56,199 nucleotides of DNA, taken from the NCBI GenBank assembly GCA_945883695.1, contig CAMCYK010000008.1, positions 1 through 56,199 of the forward strand, written 5' to 3'. Below, in pieces: positions 18,901-26,014 of this stretch. The translations under genes were made by a program, and so were the position numbers. How positions within the stretch are numbered: position 1 is the stretch's first letter; each line of letters begins with the position of its first letter. The notes beneath the pieces were generated by a model. The model saw nothing but the letters and a program-made list of their open reading frames with translations. It did no database searches and was not told the origin of the DNA. This DNA comes from Akkermansia muciniphila. GTDB taxonomy: Bacteria > Verrucomicrobiota > Verrucomicrobiia > Verrucomicrobiales > Akkermansiaceae.

Positions 18901-19665
18901 GGCCGCGGGCTGGTCGCCACTTCGAATGACTTCGGCAGCCGCAGCCAGCCGCCGAGTCATCCGGAGTTGCTCGATCACCTCGCGACGCGCTTCATCGCCA
19001 GCGGTTGGTCGATCAAGGCGATGCACCGCTTGATCCTGGCGAGCGCCACCTGGCAGCAAGCGGGGTCCGGCGGGTCGCCGCAAGCCGCCGATGTCCTCGC
19101 CGCTTTTCCCCGAAGAAGGCTCGGCGCGGAGGAAATCCGCGACAGCATCCTGAGCGTGAGTGGCAGCCTCGATCCCGCGCCGGGCGGCGCGCATCCCTTT
19201 CCGCCCGCGCCGGGCTGGAGCTACACCCAGCACGGGCCCTTCACCGCCGTTTACGAACACGACCAGCGCAGCGTCTATCTGATGGTCCAGCGGATCAAAC
19301 GGCATCCCTTCCTCGCGCTGTTCGATGGCGCGGATCCCAACTCCTCGACCGCCGAGCGCCGCATCACGACGGTCCCGACCCAGGCGCTCTATTTCCTCAA
19401 CGATCCCTTCGTCCACGCCAAGGCGCTGAAGTTCGCCGGCCGCCTGCAAGCGGCCGGCACCGACGAGCCACGCCAGCTCGAGCTCGCCACGCGGCTGGCC
19501 TTCGGCCGCCCGCCGACCGCTGCCGAACTCGCCGAGGCAGCCGGTTTCCTCCAGGCCTACCGCGCCGAACTCGGCCCTGCCGCTGGCGCGAGCGGCGGGC
19601 TGGAGCCGCTGGCCGCCTACCTGCGGGTGCTCTTCGGCAGCAACGAATTCCTCCACTGCGACTGA
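15916..19665 (+). CDS. PSCyt1-PSCyt2-PSD1 cytochrome c protein with two inserted LamG-like repeats
   Basis: This 1249-aa secreted protein carries, in order: a signal peptide; a PSCyt1 cytochrome domain with heme motif CYPCH near residue 50; a PSCyt2/DUF1549 domain (about 155-400; DLTGLPPTPDEID, HWGRHWLDVARYAD, and a second heme motif CARCHDHKFDP near residue 353); two successive beta-rich repeats of about 200 residues each (about 434-632 and 662-862) that share SPF(K/R)(H/N)LHP and PGEWH motifs; and PSD1/DUF1553 (about 925-1215; VMVNRIWQYHFGRGLV, SSTAERRITTVPTQALYFLN). The family is typical of Planctomycetes and Verrucomicrobia and is thought to accept electrons during polysaccharide or sugar oxidation at the cell surface. 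The two repeats replace the usual short spacer. The DUF1501 gene follows after only 5 bases. Confidence 0.92.
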   Translation: MKFEHPRRAIRPADGVGAALVVALMLGNPAAGEEFEFFENKVRPVLAEHCYPCHSAEAEKVGGGLKLDTREDLLKGGTDGVVVVAGDPAASPLIRAIGFGDPERQMPPPKKGGKKLPDAVIADLTRWVEAGAAYPATPPDRLKVAVMPWSFAPLTDPPPPLLRDDPRALAPVDAFILADLAGRGLELSPRADKRTLIRRASYDLTGLPPTPDEIDAFLADGSPDAFAKVVERLLDSPRYGEHWGRHWLDVARYADTAGDTADYPLPEAWRYRNYVIDSFNADKPYDEFLREQIAGDILAREGPPGRYAERVAATGYLALSRRFGFDSENYQHLTIQDTLDTLGQSVLGLSVGCARCHDHKFDPVSMEDYYGLYGIFASTRYAFPGSEQKMKYRAMTPLVPPAESREKWREMQAGFAALGLAPASVLRSLDEPDGDFEMQKVASGGSKGVLVPPWLYEGKVAVSQDAQSPFKHLHPFGIAGARVAADAGAYRIRQALPMLPATGVLHVNLEFRVAAGDPAASGRHRFALGPVDGAAVIDAWLSSGQLTLSGGEAPLVLPLAKPGEWHCLQLAIDRQGGTFSGSVGLPGSVTEFGPRRLPGTAAIAGVTIDSSGAEGRLPALDLDHFGIQETPVAPVSTTPSGVPAAGPTLAGLQAELQAVSGMDGDFEAQTDGAVPGLPWHPGPNSAVTIAAASQSPFRNLHPAGTRGIHLPATAAGTYNGFGHHLAKTWDATATGKLHVGFDVRSASGGETGTWRFHVGRSHTTAAVELGFNATELFRRSGEAREAVARLQPGEWHQVRLVLDLTAKTYTGAIATRTSRTEFSGDFGSGWEGPVDYLFIDSNGHLAGAKPALDADNFVFSESPLPPLDAPEVAAAGGSPEQRQAAIAELRRKIDQHRAEDQRRRAELDARLAAGPVAMAYGVAEGTPHAARIQIRGEPDKPGAEVPRSFIRALGQAELPPGVAGSGRLELAHWLTRPDHPLTARVMVNRIWQYHFGRGLVATSNDFGSRSQPPSHPELLDHLATRFIASGWSIKAMHRLILASATWQQAGSGGSPQAADVLAAFPRRRLGAEEIRDSILSVSGSLDPAPGGAHPFPPAPGWSYTQHGPFTAVYEHDQRSVYLMVQRIKRHPFLALFDGADPNSSTAERRITTVPTQALYFLNDPFVHAKALKFAGRLQAAGTDEPRQLELATRLAFGRPPTAAELAEAAGFLQAYRAELGPAAGASGGLEPLAAYLRVLFGSNEFLHCD

Positions 19666-19670
19666 CCGCC

Positions 19671-21077
19671 ATGATTCCCCCGTCTTCCCCGCTGATCGGC
19701 CGCCGCGGCATGCTGCGTTCGATGATCGCGGGCTCGTCGATCTTTCCCGGGCTGCTCTCGCAACTGCTCGCGGAAGGCGAGAGTGATCCGCTGGCCCCGC
19801 GCCCGTCGCCGTTTCCCGCCAAGGCCAAGCGGGTGATCTTCCTGTTCATGAACGGCGGGGTCTCGCACGTCGATTCGTGGGACCCCAAGCCGCTGCTGTT
19901 CCGCGATGCCGGCAAGTCGGTGTCGGTCGACGAGTGGCAAGGCCGCAAGGGCGACTACCAGATGTTCCTGACGCGCCCGCTGTGGGAGTTCAGCCCGCAC
20001 GGCCGCTGCGGCACCGAGGTCAGCGCGCTGTTCCCCCGCATCGCCGAGTGCGTGGACGACATCGCGGTGATCCGCTCGATGCGTTCCGACCACACCAACC
20101 ACTACGAGTCGACACTCGGGATGCACACCGGCTCGTTCAACTTCGCGCGGCCGAGCATCGGCTCGTGGGTCAGCTACGGCCTCGGCAGCGAGAACCGCAA
20201 CCTGCCGTCGTTCGTCGTGATCTCGCCGCAGATGCCGTATGCCGGCAACCAGGTGTGGGCGAGCGACTTCCTGCCCGGCGCGCACCAGGGCACGCTGGTG
20301 GTGCCCGGGGCCGAGCCGATCGCCAACATCCAGCGCCGCGCCGCGAGCGGCCGCTTGCAGGAACTCGAGCTGCAGGCGATGGCCCGGATGAACCGCCGCC
20401 ATCTCGACGCCCGCCCGGCCGATCCGCTGCTGGCCGCGCGGATCCGCTCGTTCGAGACGGCTTTCGGCATGCAGATGGAAGCGCCCGAGCTGTTCGACCT
20501 CTCGCAAGAAAGCGACGCGACACTCGAGCTCTACGGATTGAAGCGCGGGTCGACCGAGGGCTTCGGCTGGCAATGCCTGGTCGCCCGGCGGATGGCCGAG
20601 CGCGGGGTGCGCTTCATCGAGCTGATCGACGGCGGATCCGCCTCGAGCGGCAACTGGGATTCCCACGGCAACATGGAAGCCCACGGCCCGCTGGCAAAGA
20701 ACGTCGACCAACCGATCGCCGGCCTGCTCAAGGACCTGAAGCAGCGCGGCATGCTGGAGGACACGCTGGTCGTGTGGACCACCGAGTTCGGCCGCACGCC
20801 GTTCAAGGAGGCCGCCGGCCAGCCGGGCCGCGAGCATCACCACTGGGCCTTTTCCTCGTGGATGGCCGGTGGCGGGGTCAAAGGCGGCATCGTCCACGGG
20901 GCCACCGACGACCATGGGATCCGGGTGGCTCGCGACGAGGTCCACGTCCACGATTTCCACGCCACCATCCTGCACCTGCTCGGCTTCGATCACGAGGCGC
21001 TGACCTACCGCCACAACGGCCGGGACTACCGGCTGACCGACGTCCACGGCGACGTCGTGCGGGAGATCCTGGCTTGA
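19671..21077 (+). CDS. DUF1501 secreted protein (sulfatase-like fold)
   Basis: This 468-aa protein has an N-terminus with an arginine pair and hydrophobic stretch (RRGMLRSMIAGSSIFPG) consistent with Tat export. DUF1501 hallmarks are visible: FLFMNGGVSHVDSWDPKP near residue 60, RSMRSDHTNHYE near residue 140, FVVISPQMPYAGNQVWASDF, and VVWTTEFGRTPF followed by GREHHHWAFSSWMAGGG near the C-terminus. These conserved Asp, His and Thr residues correspond to an alkaline phosphatase/sulfatase-like metal site. DUF1501 genes are nearly always paired with a PSD1 cytochrome gene, as here, with a 5-base gap showing cotranscription. The substrate is unknown; action on a surface polymer is likely from context. 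Confidence 0.92.
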   Translation: MIPPSSPLIGRRGMLRSMIAGSSIFPGLLSQLLAEGESDPLAPRPSPFPAKAKRVIFLFMNGGVSHVDSWDPKPLLFRDAGKSVSVDEWQGRKGDYQMFLTRPLWEFSPHGRCGTEVSALFPRIAECVDDIAVIRSMRSDHTNHYESTLGMHTGSFNFARPSIGSWVSYGLGSENRNLPSFVVISPQMPYAGNQVWASDFLPGAHQGTLVVPGAEPIANIQRRAASGRLQELELQAMARMNRRHLDARPADPLLAARIRSFETAFGMQMEAPELFDLSQESDATLELYGLKRGSTEGFGWQCLVARRMAERGVRFIELIDGGSASSGNWDSHGNMEAHGPLAKNVDQPIAGLLKDLKQRGMLEDTLVVWTTEFGRTPFKEAAGQPGREHHHWAFSSWMAGGGVKGGIVHGATDDHGIRVARDEVHVHDFHATILHLLGFDHEALTYRHNGRDYRLTDVHGDVVREILA

Positions 21078-21164
21078 GAGGGGGTGGCGGCGGCCGCCGA
21101 AATCGGTCGTTGGATTGGCTGCCCCGCCGACGTAGAAGGCCGGGTCCCGCACCCGATTCCCGCC

Positions 21165-24100
21165 ATGCGTTCCCTTTTCTTCCTGATCCTCGCCGCGTCC
21201 CCGCTTGCCGCCGCCGAAGCCCCGCTCCGTGCCCTGCTGGTCTGCGGCGGATGCTGCCACGACTACGAAAAGCAGTCCGCCCTGCTGCGCGACGGCATCC
21301 AGGCCCGGGCGAATGTCCAGGTTGACGTGATCCGCAGCGAGGACAACGGCACCAAGCCGTGGTTCCCGATCTACGAGGACAAGGACTGGGCGAAGGGCTA
21401 CGACGTGGTGATCCACGACGAGTGCGCGGCCGATGTGAAGGACCTGCCGTACGTGCAGCACGTCATCGACGCCCACAAGAACGGCGTCGCCGCGGTGAAC
21501 CTGCACTGCGCGATGCACAGCTACCGCACCGGCGACGACCGCTGGTTCGAATTCCTCGGCTTGCAGTCGACCGGCCACGGTTGGCAAAAGCCGATCGAGA
21601 TCGACTACACCGTCGCCGAGCATCCGGTGACCCAGGGGCTCGCGAACTGGACCACCGGCGACGAGGAGCTCTACAACAGCGTGAAGGTCTTCGGCAGCGC
21701 CACCCCGCTGGCGCTCGGCAGCCAGGTCCAGGGCGATGGCAAGAAAGACAGCGCGGTGGTGGTGTGGACGAACGACTTTCACGGCACGCGCGGCTTCGGC
21801 ACGACGATCGGCCATAACAACTCGACGGTCGGCGATGCCCGCTATCTCGATCTGGTGACGCGCGGATTGCTGTGGAGTTGCGACAAGCTCAACGCGGACT
21901 ACTTGAAACCCTACGCCGGTCCGCAAGGCCGCACGACGCTGGTCCCGCCGAAATCCGAGATGCGCGGCGAGGTGCCGGCGAACGCGACCTTGGTCACCGC
22001 CACGGCATCGAGCGTGCAGGCCGACAACTGGATCTGGAAAGCGGTCGACGGCACGCCGGAGACCCGCTGGTGCGCGGACGGCGGATCGTTCCCGCAGTGG
22101 TATCAACTCGAGTTTGAAAAACCGCAAAAGCTCACCGGCGTGAAGATCGTCTGGGAGAGCGGCAACAACGCCTACCGCCACGTCATCGAAGGCTCCGTCG
22201 ATGGCAAGCAGTGGACCGTCCTTGCCGATGCGAAGGAGAACACCAAGCCCGGCGACACCGCCACGGAGTTCGCAGCGACGGAGGTGAAGTTCCTCAAGGT
22301 CACCTGCAGCGGCACCTCGCAGGGCGGCTGGGCCTGCATCCGCGAGATCGCGGCGGTCGGCGACGGCGTGGGGCCGCTCCACGCGAAGATCCCGGACGCG
22401 GAAAAGAAAAAGATCGCCGATCCCTATCAGAAGCGCGGCAACACGATCCCGAAGATCGAGCAGCTGACGCCGGAGGAGGAGGCGGCGATTCTCAACGACG
22501 TGAAGGTGGCGGAGGGTTTCGACGTCAGCCTGTTCTCCACCGCTTCCGCGGCGAACTACCCGGTCTATGTCGCCGCGTCACCGGGCGGCGATGTTTACGT
22601 GGCCAGCGACGGCAACGGCTCGCTCGGCCGCGAGCCGAACCGCGGGCGGATCATGCGGCTGCGCGACACGGACAAGGACGGCCGCGCCGACCAGGTGACC
22701 GAATTCGTGAAGGACGTCGATTCCCCGCGCGGCATGGTGTGGGACCACGACCGGCTCTACGTGGTGCATCCGCCGGATGTCAGCGTCTTCATCGACCACG
22801 ACCGCGACGGCCAGGCCGACGAGCAGAAGACGCTGATCACCGGCATCGCGTTCGGCTTCAAGGATCGTCCGGCCGATCACACGACCAACGGGCTCAGCCT
22901 CGGCATCGACGGCTGGCTCTACATCGCCGGCGGCGATTTCGGCTTCATGGAGGCGACCGGGACTGACGGCAAGAAGTTGCAGTTCCGCGACGGCGGCGTG
23001 CTGCGCTTCCGCCCGGACGGTTCGGGACTGGAAGTCTTCAGCACCGGCACCCGCAACATCCTGGGCACGCCAATCAGCCCGCTGCTCGATCTTTTCTCCC
23101 GCGACAACAACAACGACGGCGGCGGCTGGGACGTGAGACTCCACCATTTCACCGGCCTCGAGGATCACGGCTACCCGCGGATGTACATCAATTTCGGCGA
23201 CGAGATCGTGCAGCCGCTGGCCGACTACGGCGGCGGCTCGGGTTGCGGCTCGGTGTATATCTCCGAGCCGGGCATTCCGAAGGCCTGGAACGACGCGCCC
23301 TTCACCTGCGACTGGGGCACCGGCGCGCTGTGGAAGCACACGGTGGAACCGCGCGGCGCGACCTTCGCCGAGACCGCGAAGCCGGAGCCGCTGGTGCGGG
23401 TCACCCGTCCGACCGATGCCGACGTCGATGGCATGAGCGCGATCTATCAGGCGAGTTGGCGCGGCGCGACCTTCAACTGGGAAGGCCCGAATGTCGGCTA
23501 CATCGTCCGCGTCACGCCGAAGGGTTACACGCCGGAGCCGCTGCCCGATTTCGACAAGGCGAGCGACGCGGAATTGATCCAACTGCTCGAATCGCCGAGC
23601 CAGGTCCGCGCGATGGAAGCGCAGCGCGCCTTGAACCGCCGGGCACCGAATGCCGCGATGGCGCAAGGACTGGTCGCGCTGGCCCGCGACCCCTCGAAGC
23701 CGCTGACCGGCCGGGTCGCGGCGGTGTTCGCGCTGGCGGACCGCGGACTGAAGGCGGACTTCGCCGGTCCGGTGATCACCCTGCTCACCCCGCTGGCGGC
23801 CGATCCGCAGCTGCAGCGCTTCGTGCTGCGCGCGCTGGGGGACATGGGTCTCGATCAACTGGCGGCCGGCAAATCGACCGCGCCGGCCGGGGTCTTCGCC
23901 GCCGGCTTGAAGAGCGAGGATCCGCGGACGCGGCTGGAAGCGATCGTCGGCGCGACGCGCCAGAACTTGAAGGAACTCGGGCCGGAGATCGCCACCCAGC
24001 TCGGCGCTGCCGATCCGGTGCTCGCCCACACCGCGTTCCGCGGGCTGGCGATGCTTGGCGCGGCGGAGGCCTGCTTCGCGGTGGTCGACCGCACGGACGC

Positions 24101-25523
24101 GCCTTCCGCCCAGCGGACCGGCGCGCTGCGCGCCCTGATGCGGATGCACCAGCCGGCGGTGGTCGACGGCTTGCTCGCCCGGCTCGACCAACCGGCGCAG
24201 GCCGCGGCCCGCAACGATCTGTTAGGCGCGCTGTGCCGCCTGCATTTCCACGAAGGCACTTGGAAGGGCGACTCCTGGGGCACCCGCCCCGACACCCGCG
24301 GGCCCTACTACCAGCCGGAAGCGTGGAGCGAGACGCCGAAGATCGCCGCGGCCCTGAAGGCGGCGCTGGCCAAGGCGACGCCGGTGGAAGCGGGTTTCCT
24401 GGCCCGCGAGATGAAGCGCAACCGGATCGAATCGAACGACGCGCTCGACCGCTTGCTCGCCTTGTCGAACGACCATGCCGACCTGGTCCCCGACGTCGTC
24501 GCGCAGCTCGCGGGGGCCGACAATGTTCCCGCACCGGCGATCCCGATCCTGCTGAAGGCCGCCGCCATGGACGGGCCGCCGGAGATGCTCGCCCGGGCGG
24601 TTGCGATTCTCGCCAAAGCCGACTCCGCCGAAGGCTGCGAGGCCTCGCTCGCCGCCCTCGCCAAGCTCCCCGCCGGCAAGGAGCGCGACCAGGCGCGCCA
24701 GGCGTTTCTCGCCGCGCCGAAGCTGGAGAACCACCACCTCTTGTTAGAGAAGCGGGCGGAGAAGATGGAAGGAGGCTCTTCGACCTGGGCCGATGCCGCC
24801 GTGCTCGCCTTGAGCGCGCGCAAGGACGGCAGCCCCGAGTCGCGCGAGCTTTCGCAGAAGGCGATCGACAAGGGCTGGCAGGAACCGAAGCGCCGGATCC
24901 AGATCCTGCAGGCGATCCGCCTGACCGATTTCCGCGGACTCGACGAGCAGGTGCAACTCGCGGTGAGCGATGCCGACGCGTCGGTCGCCCGGGAAGCCGG
25001 GGAGACGGCGAAGCACCTCAAGCTGGAAAAGCCGGTGGAGGACAAGACGCCTTTGGTCAGCACGCTCAAGCCGGAGGAAGTCGTCGCCGGCATTCTCAAG
25101 ACGAAGGGCAGCGTGGCGCTCGGCCAGCAGCTCTTCGCCCGCCAGACCTGCACCGCCTGCCACGCGGCGAGCATGGACGAGCCGCAAAAGGGGCCCTTCC
25201 TCGGCACCATCGCCCAGACCTACACCCGCGCCGACCTGGCGACCAACATCCTCGATCCCGGCAAGACCATCGCCCAGGGCTTCGCGACGGAACTCTTCAC
25301 GCTGAAGGATGGCACGGCGCGGATGGGCTTCGTCACCTTTGAGAGCGCGGACGAGGTCAAGGTCCGCGACATCGCGGCGCAGGAATTCACCTACAAGACC
25401 GGCGACATCGCCAAGCGCGAGAAGCTGCCGAACTCGCTGATGCCGCCGGGGCTGGTGAACGGCCTTACCCTGCGGGAGTTCGCGAGCCTGCTGGATTACC
25501 TGGCGAGCCTGTCGAAGAAGTAG
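21165..25523 (+). CDS. ThuA / F5-8 type C / PQQ-like dehydrogenase / HEAT / cytochrome c fusion
   Basis: This 1452-aa secreted protein has a signal peptide (1-18). Residues about 20-245 are a ThuA-like domain (LLVCGGCCHDY, AAVNLHCAMHSYR, GFGTTIGHNNSTV). About 275-400 is an F5/8 type C carbohydrate-binding domain (WKAVDGTPETRWCADGG). About 450-800 is a soluble-dehydrogenase beta-propeller of the Planctomycete/Verrucomicrobia type (PRGMVWDHDRLYVVHPPDVS, THIS-type repeat NGLSLGIDGWLYIAGGDFGF). About 810-1290 are HEAT-like helical repeats. About 1310-1452 is a cytochrome c domain with heme motif CTACH near residue 1328. It probably oxidises a sugar or sugar derivative and passes electrons to its own heme. 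It lies 87 bases after DUF1501 and ends the module. Confidence 0.9.
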   Translation: MRSLFFLILAASPLAAAEAPLRALLVCGGCCHDYEKQSALLRDGIQARANVQVDVIRSEDNGTKPWFPIYEDKDWAKGYDVVIHDECAADVKDLPYVQHVIDAHKNGVAAVNLHCAMHSYRTGDDRWFEFLGLQSTGHGWQKPIEIDYTVAEHPVTQGLANWTTGDEELYNSVKVFGSATPLALGSQVQGDGKKDSAVVVWTNDFHGTRGFGTTIGHNNSTVGDARYLDLVTRGLLWSCDKLNADYLKPYAGPQGRTTLVPPKSEMRGEVPANATLVTATASSVQADNWIWKAVDGTPETRWCADGGSFPQWYQLEFEKPQKLTGVKIVWESGNNAYRHVIEGSVDGKQWTVLADAKENTKPGDTATEFAATEVKFLKVTCSGTSQGGWACIREIAAVGDGVGPLHAKIPDAEKKKIADPYQKRGNTIPKIEQLTPEEEAAILNDVKVAEGFDVSLFSTASAANYPVYVAASPGGDVYVASDGNGSLGREPNRGRIMRLRDTDKDGRADQVTEFVKDVDSPRGMVWDHDRLYVVHPPDVSVFIDHDRDGQADEQKTLITGIAFGFKDRPADHTTNGLSLGIDGWLYIAGGDFGFMEATGTDGKKLQFRDGGVLRFRPDGSGLEVFSTGTRNILGTPISPLLDLFSRDNNNDGGGWDVRLHHFTGLEDHGYPRMYINFGDEIVQPLADYGGGSGCGSVYISEPGIPKAWNDAPFTCDWGTGALWKHTVEPRGATFAETAKPEPLVRVTRPTDADVDGMSAIYQASWRGATFNWEGPNVGYIVRVTPKGYTPEPLPDFDKASDAELIQLLESPSQVRAMEAQRALNRRAPNAAMAQGLVALARDPSKPLTGRVAAVFALADRGLKADFAGPVITLLTPLAADPQLQRFVLRALGDMGLDQLAAGKSTAPAGVFAAGLKSEDPRTRLEAIVGATRQNLKELGPEIATQLGAADPVLAHTAFRGLAMLGAAEACFAVVDRTDAPSAQRTGALRALMRMHQPAVVDGLLARLDQPAQAAARNDLLGALCRLHFHEGTWKGDSWGTRPDTRGPYYQPEAWSETPKIAAALKAALAKATPVEAGFLAREMKRNRIESNDALDRLLALSNDHADLVPDVVAQLAGADNVPAPAIPILLKAAAMDGPPEMLARAVAILAKADSAEGCEASLAALAKLPAGKERDQARQAFLAAPKLENHHLLLEKRAEKMEGGSSTWADAAVLALSARKDGSPESRELSQKAIDKGWQEPKRRIQILQAIRLTDFRGLDEQVQLAVSDADASVAREAGETAKHLKLEKPVEDKTPLVSTLKPEEVVAGILKTKGSVALGQQLFARQTCTACHAASMDEPQKGPFLGTIAQTYTRADLATNILDPGKTIAQGFATELFTLKDGTARMGFVTFESADEVKVRDIAAQEFTYKTGDIAKREKLPNSLMPPGLVNGLTLREFASLLDYLASLSKK

Positions 25524-25539
25524 GGAGCCCGAGCCCTAA

Positions 25540-25588
25540 GGAGTGTGGACCTCCGGTCAACACGGTGTCGACGGCACGTCGACACTCC
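25540..25588. repeat. 49-bp palindromic intergenic element with perfect internal hairpin
   Basis: The element is bounded by 7-base inverted ends (GGAGTGT at 25540-25546 and ACACTCC at 25582-25588). Inside, GTGTCGACG (25565-25573) and CGTCGACAC (25577-25585) form a perfect 9-bp stem with a 3-base loop. It lies between the convergent cytochrome fusion gene and the DUF1080 remnant, so it may act as a bidirectional terminator although no T-tract follows; alternatively it is a dispersed repeat. Confidence 0.5.
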
Positions 25589-25607
25589 CCGCGGGCCTCA
25601 AGCGACC

Positions 25608-25883
25608 TCACAGCCGCTTCACCCGGATCTTCCGGATCTTCCGGTATTCGATCTTCATCGGCGGGCCGACGTGGACCTGGACGCCTAACAGACCGCTCGC
25701 GCGGCGTTTTTCCGGATCCTCGTCGAGGACCTCGGACATCAGGACGCCGTTGGTGAATCAGGTCGGATCGCCTTCCCAATGCTTGAGCGTGCCGTCGAAG
25801 ATCGGTTAAAAGCCGGCCTTGGGCTCCGCGGCGAGGGTGGATCCGGCGAGGCAGAGCGAGAGGAGCAAGCGTTTGACAACCAT
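25608..25883 (-). pseudogene. decayed DUF1080 (3-keto-disaccharide hydrolase) gene
   Basis: From an ATG at 25881-25883 the frame encodes a signal peptide (MVVKRLLLSLCLAGSTLAAE), then hits a TAA, continues with PIFDGTLKHWEGDPT, hits a TGA where the family has tryptophan, and then reads through GVLMSEVLDEDPEKRRASGL and LGVQVHVGPPMKIEYRKIRK to a natural stop at 25608. The final part is a textbook DUF1080 C-terminus and the FDG...W motif its beginning. The total is only 92 codons against about 200 or more in the family, so roughly a hundred or more central residues are deleted and two in-frame stops have accumulated. The reading frame is otherwise kept. Such hydrolases usually accompany cytochrome/DUF1501/ThuA genes, which fits the upstream neighbours. 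No functional product is expected. Confidence 0.85.
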
Positions 25884-26014
25884 GGGGTGACTACGGCCAA
25901 GCGGGCGGTGCGCTTCCTCCGCCCCGCGGAAGGACCTGGACGGCCCGGGAGGAACCGCTCCGCGTATGTCCTTGCCACGCTTGGCACGGCGGGCGCTACA
26001 TAGGGGCGAACCCT

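Noticed and set aside
15757..19656. Very long open frame on the minus strand opposite the PSD1 cytochrome gene
   Set aside because: The plus-strand frame has clear domains and heme motifs; the antisense frame is Arg/Gly/Ala-rich without motifs and is typical of high-GC shadow frames.
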